A stretch of DNA of 64,000 nt from Cunninghamia lanceolata (lineage: Eukaryota > Streptophyta > Pinopsida > Cupressales > Cupressaceae), in assembly GCA_027924645.1 (NCBI GenBank), contig BSBN01000047.1, forward strand, positions 1,302,001 to 1,366,000. Reading direction: 5' to 3'. Within the stretch, counting starts at the first letter, position 1. Each line of letters begins with the position of its first letter. Under the pieces are notes generated by a model that saw only the letters and a program-made list of their open reading frames with translations, was not told the DNA's origin and searched no databases. Shown one piece after another: positions 10,217 to 19,005 of this stretch. Both the position numbers and the translations under genes were made by a program.

Positions 10217-11395
10217 TTAATTTCTGGAAGAAATATCAGCACCAGAATCTGGTGCGGATCCAACCTCTACATTCTCTGAGTTTTTCTTCACCCAAATCTT
10301 GCTCATCTGATTCCTAACTTCATCCGCATTCATCTTTTGTTTACCCTTGTCTTGATTCTGATTATACACCGGACCTCTTTTGTCCTGATTCTTGTTTCTG
10401 CAGACTTTAGCATTATGACCGGACCTATTGCAGATTTGGCAAATAACATTTCTTTGCATATTTAACTGATATCCCCTTGATCTGCATTGATTAGCCATAT
10501 GACCTACTCTATTGCATGTAAAGCATCTACCTTTGAATGATTTGTTTACTTGCATAATTCTGCATTCATGGGATTTGTGTCCATACCTTTTGCAGTTGAA
10601 GCACTGTCCGGAGAAGGATGAATTAATCTGATTCATTCTCATTCTGCACTGATTAGCTTTGTGACCAAAATGGTTGCAGCTGTGGCAGTATCCATTGAAG
10701 GATGGATATTTTTGAGCATTTGGCTGTCTTACCGGAGGTCTTCTAGGCCTGCTCCTTGGATTTTCTGATCCAAAATTCTTCTGACCGGATCCGGAGCTTT
10801 CTCCTTTCTCATATCCCAAGCCATACTTGTCATCTGTCCTCTTTTGACTTCCAAGAAGAACTTCAAGTTGAGCAGAACTTATCTTGAATTTCTCTTTATA
10901 TTCATTTGCTGTTTGAAGGTCTCTTTTGAGAGAGGCAATTTGATCCTCAAGTTTTCCTTCATTATCTTTGGAATCTTCAAGATCAGATTCAAGGTGTCTG
11001 ATAATCCTGTCCATCTGGTGGCATTCTTCTGATTTTTCTTTAAGAGATTGTCTTAGATTGTCTTCAGCCTTTCTTTTTTCTTCAATCTCTTGAGTAAACT
11101 TTATAGTTCCTGATTCCATTTCATGTCTTAACATAATGACTTCTTTTGATAACTTTTCACATAACTTGGTTTGCTCAGTCAATTCCTCACTTGTATTGCT
11201 TTCTTCACTTTGTCTTGCCAACTGTTGAAGCAGCTCCTTTCTCTTTTTCATAGAGAGACTTAATTTGTCTTTTAATTCTCTCATGAATTCATCAGCCTGT
11301 TTGAGTCTTTCCTTTAATTCACTGACTTCAGAATTTGACTGTTCAAGATCCTCAAGGGCAGTCTTGAGTTGCTCCCTTAAACCATATGCATCCAT
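10217..11395 (-). CDS. gag: ORF1: gag-like protein with coiled coil and four CCHC zinc knuckles (392 aa)
   Basis: Intact ORF starting 65 nt inside the 5' LTR. Residues ~1-185 form a long heptad-rich, highly charged coiled coil. GLGYEKGESSGSG at ~193-205 is a Sirevirus-Gag-like linker. An Arg/Pro-rich stretch (~214-224) precedes four CX2CX4HX4C knuckles at about 237-250, 265-278, 291-304 and 319-332, spaced 26-28 residues apart. The C-terminus is basic and polar. The Gag capsid-like N-terminal domain expected upstream of the coiled coil is absent, so this is a shortened Gag or nucleocapsid. The likely role is binding element RNA and joining helper particles. No protease motif follows; the ORF simply stops. 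Confidence 0.88.
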   Translation of the reverse strand: MDAYGLREQLKTALEDLEQSNSEVSELKERLKQADEFMRELKDKLSLSMKKRKELLQQLARQSEESNTSEELTEQTKLCEKLSKEVIMLRHEMESGTIKFTQEIEEKRKAEDNLRQSLKEKSEECHQMDRIIRHLESDLEDSKDNEGKLEDQIASLKRDLQTANEYKEKFKISSAQLEVLLGSQKRTDDKYGLGYEKGESSGSGQKNFGSENPRSRPRRPPVRQPNAQKYPSFNGYCHSCNHFGHKANQCRMRMNQINSSFSGQCFNCKRYGHKSHECRIMQVNKSFKGRCFTCNRVGHMANQCRSRGYQLNMQRNVICQICNRSGHNAKVCRNKNQDKRGPVYNQNQDKGKQKMNADEVRNQMSKIWVKKNSENVEVGSAPDSGADISSRN

Positions 11396-11444
11396 TTGAA
11401 ATCCCAGATCTTCCTCAAGCTGTTAGGCTCTATTGGGAGGAACT

Positions 11445-11458
11445 TGGCTCTGATACCA
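11445..11458 (-). promoter_or_regulatory. Primer-binding site (initiator tRNA-Met type)
   Basis: On the minus strand the sequence reads TGGTATCAGAGCCA two bases after the 5' LTR end. This is the classic plant copia PBS, complementary to the 3' end of initiator Met tRNA. It fixes the orientation of the element. Confidence 0.93.
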
Positions 11459-11460
11459 AT

Positions 11461-12556
11461 TGTTGATAACTGAGAGGGGGGGGGGGTGAATCAGTTATCC
11501 TAATTATTTCCCTTATTAAACTTTCCTTTTAATTGAAGCAGCATAAAATCAAACACAAAACATAAACCATGAAATAAGAAACACATGACACAGTATTTTT
11601 GACGTGGAAACCCTGTTAAGGGAGAAAACCACGGGGTGATTAACCCAAGAATTATTCTCTGTTTAGAAGAATAGAAAATTACAAAAATGGCACTTGCCAA
11701 TTAGGGCTCACTGCCCGAGCACACTGCTCACAAGAGGCTCACTGCCTACAAGAAGACACACTGTCTTACAAAGTGATTAGAATCACAGTCTTGAACTGAT
11801 TGGAAGCATCTGCATATGCTGGAGTTCAGTTCCGGTTAGGTTCAGTATACTGATCTGCTGCACTTCATCTTTCCTCTGTTCTTTAGTCTGCTGTCCTTTC
11901 ACATACCGGATTTTTCTTGTTACTTCTGCTCTACTCTGGACTTGTTCGCATATCCTCACACACATTCACACCTTTTACCACTAAATCCATCCTCTATATA
12001 TATCCGCACAAGTACTTTCATCATCTTTCTAGTCGGCATCCGGAACAGTCTAGTTTCTTACAAACTTAGTTCTGTCGGCTGAATCCTTGCTCACCAAGCA
12101 ATGCGGATCAAGCATATACTTGTAGATATCATCAATTATGTCGGCCAAACATGATTCATGCCTCCGCAACCTTTATCATCATCTGTAACACATCCGGAAA
12201 GTAGTTTGATACTCAGTCAGTCAGTTCTTCCTCTGTTTTCACTGTCTCTCAAGAATCCGGTACTCAACTATTCATATCTTTTTCCTTGTCCATCTCCGGA
12301 GGCTAAATCCTTGGAATATACTACTCAAGATAGTCCTCTTGACTTCCCCAGATCCGCACTGCACCAAGACACTTCCTCTGATAGATCCGGACCAATCTGT
12401 CGGACCTTGCCACATGCTCTGTTCTTGTTCACCGGACCACCACAATCTTCAATCTGACTTCCGGTAGAGACATATCATGACTTGCGGATATGTGGGATGA
12501 CCTTTGTTGCCATCAATGACAACAACCATGAATCCATATAGTGTCTCTTGCCAACA
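11461..12556 (-). repeat. 5' LTR of the non-autonomous element (1096 bp)
   Basis: Functional upstream LTR in minus sense. Same ends as the 3' LTR; the G-run near the left end is 11 long instead of 9 and base 12355 is C. Four related ~17-bp words containing 'cactg' lie near 11706-11770, inside the part conserved with the copia LTR. Confidence 0.95.
11994..12005 (-). promoter_or_regulatory. TATA-like core promoter in the 5' LTR
   Basis: Minus strand reads GGATATATATAG, the only strong TATA-like run in the LTR. The same string is at 5635-5646 in the 3' LTR. It should direct element transcription leftward. Confidence 0.5.
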
Positions 12557-12561
12557 GCTCT
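12557..12561. repeat. Target-site duplication GCTCT (right)
   Basis: Matches 5099-5103. Removing the element plus one copy restores the integrase reading frame of the host Tat element. Confidence 0.93.
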
Positions 12562-14029
12562 TGCAGGTTCTTCTGATTTTCCATTAGGACAAGGTCACCT
12601 ACCTCAAATTTTCTGTTTCTGATCTTTTTGTTGTAGCTTCTTCTGAGGTAGTTTTGGTATGCCTGTAGGTGATTCAATGCATTCAGATGTTTCTCATCTA
12701 GTAGTTCCAGTTGATGCAACCTTGTGACGCGGTAGTCCTCATCAGAGATAATGTTTTGCAAGGACACTCGAAGAGATGGGAGCTCGACCTCTATAGGTAA
12801 AATGGCTTCGGATCTGAATACTAGTGAGAATGGAGTGGCTCCTGTTGGAGTATGGATGCTTGTGCGGTATTGAGTTGGAGGTGCCAGTCATGGCCAGCTT
12901 CATTGACTGTCTTCTTGAGAATGCGAAGGATAGTTTTATTAGAAGCCTCTGCTTGACCATTTCCATGGGGGTAATACGGTGCGGAGAAGTGGTGTTTGAT
13001 GTCGAATTTTTTGCACAAGGTGCAAACTTCTTGATTTGTGAAGGGATTTCCATTGTCAGTGACGATGGAGTGGGGGATACCATATTGGCAAATGATATAG
13101 TGAAGGATGAATTTCAAGATTTGGATGCCGGTGGTGAAGGTGAGTGGTATTGCTTCCACCCACTTGGTGAAATATTCAGTAGCAGTGATAATGAACTTAT
13201 GGCCATTGGAGGATGGAGGATGTATTTTACCTACGAGGTCGAGTCCCCACTGTGAGAAAGGCCATGGCGTTGTGATCAGTTGCAACTCTTGTGCTGGTGC
13301 GTGGATGAGATCGCCATGCTGTTGACATGGGAGGCATTTCTTGATAAACCTGTGGGAACCTTGTTCCATTGTGGGCCAATAATACCCAGTCCTGAGGATC
13401 TTTTTAGAAAGAGTGGGTCCACTTGAATGCGCCCCACAAATGCCTACGTGTACCTCTTCCAAGGCTACTTTGGCCTCCCTAGAGTCTAAACATCGTAGAA
13501 GCATACCATCAAGACTCCTTTTGTATAATGTATCGCCTACAAGGATGAATCGGGAGGCTTGACGGATGAATGATTTTCTTTGTGAGGTGGACAGATTAGG
13601 GGGGAGGATGTTGTCGTGGAGGTATAAGTATGTTTCTTGATACCATGGTGATAAGGGACCAATGACTTCACACACTAGTTCTAATTGGGGAAAGTCATAT
13701 GTGGGGATGGGGAACTCTTCGATCAGGAACTCGCATCTCTTGCTGTCTTTCTTCATGTCTACCAGAGATCCTATGGTTGCCATGGCGTCTACTGCTTTGT
13801 TGTTGAGCCTTAGGATTTGCTCGAAGTGGATATTGTTGAAATAATCTTTGAAATCATTGACCATCTTCTTATAGGGAAGGAGCTTGTCATCCTTAGTTTT
13901 GTATTCATTATTGACATGCCCGATGACCAGTTGAGAGTCGCCATACACAATTAGCTTTTCAAATTTCCATTGGATGGCCATGCGGAGACCTGTGATGATG
14001 GCCTCATACTCTGCTACGTGTTGGTGCAT
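12562..14029 (-). pseudogene. Second RNase H and integrase of the minus-strand Tat element
   Basis: The frame starting at 14029 opens in the plant-type second RNase H (VAEYEAIITGLRMA, YGDSQLVIGHVNNEY). It continues into integrase: HHCC finger (VHVGICGAH ... CLPCQQHGD), then the core with first Asp in WGLDLVGKI, second Asp in VTDNGNPF and Glu in GQAEASNK. A frameshift near 12821-12900 breaks the rest, and the C-terminal segment (YNKKIRNRKFEVGDLVL) lies in another frame up to 12562, where the insertion starts. A one-base loss near 14015-14029 separates this part from the upstream RNase H. The dual RNase H supports the Tat lineage. Confidence 0.88.
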
Positions 14030-14640
14030 GGAAATGTGATTTTGAAGGATTTTGGGATTGTGTTGCCTTGAGGGGTAACAAACAGGACGCCTGCCCTCGA
14101 GCCTTTGTGAGTGTATGATCCATCAAAATACATCTTCCATGTGTTTATGGCTGGTGTGATTGTCATGATGGCTTCGTCTGGAAATGCTGCAATTGTAAGA
14201 TGTTCTACAGGGATGGGTGCTTCGGCCAGTTGATCTGCTATGACTTGTCCTTTGATAACTTTTCTCTCATTGTATTCTATGTCAAACTCAGTGAGGATCA
14301 TGACCCATTTAGCCATTCTGCCCGTAAGAGTAGCTCTATTTAGCAGGTACTTCAATGGGTTGATCTTGGCGATGAGCTTGGTCTTATGATTGATCATGTA
14401 GTGTCTCAACTTTAGTGACGTAAAGACAAGGGGTAGACATGCTCGTTCAATTTGGGTATAGTTGAGCTCATATGAGATCAAGGTGCGACTGATATAGTAG
14501 ATGGCTCTTTCCTTCCCCTATTCATCAAGTTGTGCTAGCAAGGCCCCGATAGCTGTCTCTGTTGTGGAGATATAAAGCATGAGGGGTTCGCCTTGCCTTG
14601 GTGGAGTTAACACAGGAGGATTAGCCAGGTATTCTTTTAA
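14014..14640 (-). pseudogene. RT thumb / RNase H and start of second RNase H, Tat element
   Basis: Minus reading gives LKEYLANPPVL, a YISTTETAIGALLAQ block with the RNase H Asp region degraded, YYISRTLISYELNYTQIERAC, LRHYMINHKTKLI and KWVMILTEFDIEY, then KGQVIADQLA and WKMYFDGSYTHKGS, the start of the second RNase H. Stops occur near 14519 (TAG after LDE). The frame shifts at the 3' end to that of 12562-14029. The homologous stretch in the plus-strand copy is 45313-45970. Confidence 0.82.
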
Positions 14641-15969
14641 TTGATCGAAGGCACCCTGACATTGAGTGTTCTAGATGAAAGCTATGTCTTTTCAGAGCAG
14701 ATGCTGGAATGGTTGGCACTTATCAGCAAGTTGAGCAATGAATCATCGGATAGACTAGAGTTTTCCCTGCAGGCTTCTCAACTGTTTCAGTGTTTTTGGA
14801 GGAGGCATTTCTTTTATGGCTTTGACCTTTGTGGGATCAACTTCAGTTCCTCTTCTTGAGACTATGTATCCCAGGAGTTTGCCTGAGGTGATGCCAAAGA
14901 CGCACTTCTTTGGATTCAAACAGACATTGTATTGATCCAACCGATTGAAGATCTTGGCCAATACATCCAAATGTTCTTCTCTTGTCTTTGATTTGCCTAG
15001 TAAGTCATCGACGTAGTCTTCCATGATGTGGTGAAAGAGGTCATGAAAGATGACAGTCATTGCCCTTTGGTAGGTAGCTCCTGCATTCTTCAGGCCAAAT
15101 GGCATTACCACCCAGCAGTATGTCCCCCATGGGCATATGAAGGCTGTTTTGTGTTGATCTTCTTCGGCAATTTTTATTTGGTTGTATCCTGAAAAGCCAT
15201 CCATAAGAGATAACATCTTGTGTCTTGCTGTGAGATCCACTATCATGTCAATGTTTGGTAGTGGGAAGTCATCTTTCAGGCAGGCCTTGTTGAGGTCTCT
15301 GAAGTCAGTACAACACCAGATTCTGTCATTTGGTTTAGCAACCGGTACTAGATTTGAAACCCATTCAGGATAATCAATTGGGCGTATGAACCCAATGTCC
15401 AATAATTTCTTTAGTTCTACCTTGACAAGAAGGGCCACCTGAGGATTCATCTTTCTAAGTTTTTGCTTGACTGGTTTGGCATCAGGATGCACTGTAAGAT
15501 GATGGACAACCAAAGCAAGATCTAGCCCAAGCATATCTACATAGGTCCACGCAAAATTGTGATTTCTGCGTGTGAAGAAAGACAAGAAGTTCTCATGTTC
15601 CTGTATGCTAAGAGATTCTGCTCTATATGTGATTTTCGGCTCTTCCTCTGTGCCAAGATTCATTTCCTGAGCTAGTTCGACCAAGATGGGTGATCTGTCT
15701 GGGTAGACTTTGTCTATCTCAGGGAGGCTCATGCTTCCATCTCCTGGCGCCTCGTGGAGGTTTTCACCAAGAGATACGTCTTTTGTTTTTACTATTTTGG
15801 GATCTGATACTACCGTAGAACAGTTTTCACCATCAAATCCATTTTTTATTTTCATGTTTTTGTGACTGGAAGTAGGGGTTGTCTCCCCGAAATAGGCATC
15901 TAGATTGAGTTCCATTATGTATCCTGCTCGATGATCTCCCAAAGGGAAGTGATCTCTTACCCCCATCAT
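14641..15969 (-). pseudogene. Reverse transcriptase of the minus-strand Tat element
   Basis: A 404-codon open stretch (14755-15969) holds most of RT: RPIDYPEWVSNLVPVAKPN, CCTDFRDLNKACLKDDF, PLPNIDMIVDLTA, LMDGFSGYNQI, MPFGLKNAGATYQRAM and the catalytic YVDDLLGKS. It ends after LRSLQGKL with a TAG where the family has Gln, followed soon by a TGA at an Arg position. The N-terminal part carries the linker GVRDHFPLGDH. The RT core itself is unusually well preserved compared with the flanks. A one-base shift near 15966 separates it from the G-patch segment. Confidence 0.88.
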
Positions 15970-16680
15970 TTCGGTAATGGCCTCATCGTTAGGTGCGATG
16001 TCGAAGACAGGAGGTCCCCATCAATGAGGTTAAGGTAAACTAGTGGCAAGTCATTGGAGGGTGAAGCAAGAGTGGTGACTGAGTAGGTGGTACAAATGGA
16101 TGAGTCGAAGAAGTTGGCGAAGTCACTAAAGGAGTCTTGAAGGCCCATTTCGTTAACATTGTTGACATCTAAGGAGACCGTAGTGACCTCAGCTAAGATA
16201 CACTCGTCGGTAGTGAGGAAGTGTTGTGGTTGACCGTACCCTAACCCTTGAGTATAGGGGTTCTTTGTTGTTTGCAGTGGTTCTACGATTCCTTGTTCAT
16301 GAAGGCCTATACCGCCTTGTCCTTTATAGCCCATGCTTTTGACAATTTCAAAACCTTTGCCGTAGATTTCTGTTGGGATTGTGGGGGCTTCTTGCTCAAG
16401 CTCTTCATCCTTGTAAAGCCAAGATGAGATATCTTCGAGTACATCCTAATCCAGAAGGTGCTTCTTCTCGAAGATGGGTGAGGGTTTACACTTGATGATG
16501 ACTGTATTAGCTACCTCTATTTTTGGGATGCTGAATATCTTAGGATTGGGTAATGTGCCCACACAAAAGGTGCCATGTAGGTCATATTCCCCACATCCCA
16601 TGTCGGTTAGCTTGATCTGGACCTCGGGTGGTGGAGGTGTTTGGGATGAAGTGGAGACAATGAATTGAAATGTGAAATGC
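15966..16680 (-). pseudogene. G-patch and protease-RT linker, Tat element
   Basis: Minus reading shows GCGEYDLHGTF, a KKHLLD segment followed by TAG, DISSWLYKDEE, and the G-patch-like MGYKGQGGIGLHEQGI with GLGYG further on. Such a G-patch between protease and RT is known in Tat-type and some retroviral polyproteins and probably binds RNA. The protease catalytic region that should precede it is missing: LTR-like sequence starts at about 16681. The frame breaks by one base near 15990-16030. Confidence 0.75.
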
Positions 16681-17370
16681 TACTCAAAGTTGCAACTCAC
16701 TATTCTAGCTCAAGAGTGATTTTGATATGGTAACTTTGCATAAACTTGGATGATAAAAATGGATTGTGAGAGGTTCTATTTATAGATTTTTGGAAGGGAT
16801 TTTGATCCAAGGGTGGAGATTGATTTGGAAGATCAATGGTGGAGGATAAAAGTGATGTGGAGGGCTTAGATTCAATCTTGAATGAATGGAGGGCTAGGAA
16901 TAAAAGTGATTCTTTTATTCATTTTGGGAAAAAAGGGGTTATTTAATGAGCATGGGGGTGAAAGATTATTTTGGAATAAAAGATTCATATGGGGGAATGT
17001 AAATGAATTAAAAATTCATTTGGGGAAGAGAGGAAATAAATGAGTATGGGGTTGTAAGGAGAAATAAATGTGATGTGGGATGTTTTTAAATAAAAAATTG
17101 ACTTATGTGGATTTAATTCAATTTTTTATTTGGAGGATGTGGGGAAGGGTGTTAAACAAGGTTTGAACACCCAAATGAAGGGGTTAGGATTAATTAAACA
17201 GAGGTTTTATTTAATTAATCCTAGGGTTAGGATGAGGTAGGCTAGGGTAGGCAATTAAATAATAGCTATTTAATTATTTAGGGTAGGGATAGGTCAATTA
17301 GAGGCTGAATTAATTAGTTAATCATGGTTTTAACTAATTAATTGGATTTAGTGGAAAAGGGGATATTGTA
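16681..17370 (-). repeat. Internal LTR-like fragment replacing gag/protease
   Basis: This stretch resembles part of the 5' LTR at 17980-19005: both carry 'aaaattcatttggg', 'ggaggatgtggggaaggg', 'cctagggttaggatgagg'-like words, and a TATAAAT box (minus strand near 16775-16783 here, 18296-18303 there). Similarity starts near 17370 and runs down to about 16681, where coding sequence begins. The first ~250 bp of the LTR are lacking. It looks like the product of recombination or a truncated nested LTR. Confidence 0.6.
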
Positions 17371-17965
17371 GGAAATGATGGTTGTGTTTGGTTAGCAGTG
17401 GTAGTGGTGATGCGGCGGTGGGTATTTAGAAGGTTAGGCGGGTGGTGACTGGATGGAAGGTTGCAGGGAGGAGACGATGGAGTGTAGATGGCAGTGACCT
17501 GGTAGGGTTCCACGCATGTGGTAGCGACTGGGTGGCAATGGAAGATATAAGGGGTGGCGACTGGGGGGTGAAATGGTGGCGGATTTGACCAAAACCTGCA
17601 AAACAAACACATTAACCTTGCAAAACAAATGCCCTGCAACACCAGAAACTAGACAGAAAACCAACAATTACAAAAAACAAACAATGCATAGATCAGTACG
17701 GCAGGGGTACAGTTCCGTATGGTATGGATCCGTACGGTACAGACTGTACCCTAAAAAAATTTCAAATTTTTTCAAAAAAATTTGTCATAGAACATAGTCA
17801 AGTTTACAGTCAAAATTCATAGAAGTAGCGTCCTGATCACAATAATGCAATCCGTTTTTGCCCAAGATGCAACCTGCAACACTTTACCTCCAAAACTTGA
17901 CAAAAAATATTAGAAAATGAAGATTTTGACAACCAAACCTTCAAAAACTGACGATTAGATCGAAG
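17371..17965 (-). other. 5' leader of the minus-strand Tat element
   Basis: Non-coding leader between the PBS and the internal LTR-like fragment. It holds a palindrome-rich, C/G-enriched patch around 17697-17750 with several 'gtacgg/ccgtac' words. A short 102-codon minus frame (17334-17642) is low-complexity His/Pro/Ser and is not convincing as a gene. Confidence 0.45.
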
Positions 17966-17979
17966 ACCGGGCGTGCCAA
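17966..17979 (-). promoter_or_regulatory. Putative primer-binding site, Tat element
   Basis: Minus strand reads TTGGCACGCCCGGT immediately after the LTR. The plus-strand Tat copy has a related CACACCCGGTGGGACC at the same place (36968-36983). I cannot name the tRNA with confidence. Confidence 0.6.
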
Positions 17980-19005
17980 TGTGATTAATGAGGACAAAAT
18001 GAAAGTATGTAAATCAAATGCAAATACAAATGATTATACCTTCCTTTTGACTCACAAATCCAAGAGGGAAGGAGTTGCACCCATGAGCTCCTCAGATTTT
18101 ACCCAAGACTAGAATGTATGTGGATTGCTCAATGCTTTTCAACACAACATAGATGAGAGGCAAGGGGATTCAGATAGATTAGATGGAGATGAGGCAAGAT
18201 TTTGACATTATGGTGGTATGATGAGGAGATTGTGGAGTGATTTTGACAGAGGTTTGATGCATGAAGAAGTCTCTCCAAAATGGCTTGGAGATGGTCTCAT
18301 TTATAGATTTTCTGAAAGGAAGATGGAGGGTGAGGATTGAAAGATGGGATCAAGGGCTAGGAATAAAAGTAAATCTTTTATTCATTTTGGGGAAGGGGTG
18401 ATAAATGAGGTATGGGTGTGAAAAAATGTGAAATGAATTAAAAATTTATTTGGGGAATGGGAAATGAATTAAGAATTCATTTGGGGATAAGAGGTAATGA
18501 ATGAGGATGGGTGAGGTAAGGGGTGTGTAAGAGACGTAAATGTGATGTGTGATTTATTTCAATTTTTAATTTGGAGGATGTGGGGAAGGGTGTTAAACTA
18601 GGTTTGACCACCCAAATGAGAGGTTAGGACTAATCAAACAGAGGTTTTGCTTAATTGATCCTAGGGCTAGGATGAGGTAGGCTAGGGTAGGTTAGGGTAG
18701 GTCAATTAATAGGCTAGATCAATTAGATAACCATGATTTATCTAATTAATGAGGATTAGGGAAAAGGACAATTTAACTAAATAAATATTGTGAATATTTA
18801 TTTAATCAAATGAGGATATAGTTGTAAGGTCTAGTGATAAATCAAGTGAGTTAATTGATCACAAGGGATGGGTAAATGGTCAAGGTAAATAATGAGGGAT
18901 AAATTAATTAAATAAAGTGAATTTATTTAATTAATAGGAGGGATAAGGATGGTGTCGAGACATGGGAAATTATTTTGCGAAGCAAGCCAATTTTAGGTGT
19001 CTACA
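17980..19005 (-). repeat. 5' LTR of the minus-strand Tat element (1026 bp)
   Basis: Minus-sense start TGTAGACACCTAAAA matches the LTR start of the plus-strand Tat element at 36105, and the end is ...AATCACA next to the PBS. It has AT-rich palindromic stretches in U3 (for example around 18905-18945) and a TATAAAT box near 18296-18303 on the minus strand. Confidence 0.82.

Larger units (their letters stand above)
5104..12556 (-). mobile_element. Young non-autonomous LTR retrotransposon with gag-like ORF1 and large ORF2
   Basis: Complete 7453-bp minus-strand element: 5' LTR 11461-12556, tRNA-iMet-type PBS, ORF1 (four CCHC knuckles), 652-bp spacer, ORF2 (1044 codons), four polypurine modules, 3' LTR 5104-6197, and TSD GCTCT on both sides. 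There is no protease, RT, RNase H or integrase in any frame, so mobility would have to be supplied in trans. The LTRs differ at one base (T5996 versus C12355) and in a G-run of 9 versus 11, so insertion was recent. Both ORFs are open. LTR ends and the polypurine architecture are shared with the Sirevirus-like copia element at 1-3958, the natural candidate family for a helper. Confidence 0.93.
3959..19005 (-). mobile_element. Decayed Tat-type Ty3/gypsy element, split by a younger insertion
   Basis: Minus-strand element with its 5' LTR at 17980-19005 and its 3' untranslated region reaching 3959, where the copia LTR abuts. Domain order (minus sense) is G-patch, RT, RNase H, a second plant-type RNase H, integrase, which is Ty3/gypsy of the Tat lineage. 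Gag and the protease core are missing; an LTR-derived fragment (16681-17370) stands in their place. The integrase is interrupted at 5099/12561 by the 5104-12556 element; without it the frame reads through (NLQE then RPKKGKF). Several frameshifts and stops mark it as dead. Its 3' LTR is not in the window. Confidence 0.85.

Noticed and set aside
5799..12457. Two identical 99-aa ORFs (5799-6098 and 12158-12457, +) and other paired short ORFs
   Set aside because: They lie within the two LTRs of one element and are identical because the LTRs are; they run antisense to the element.
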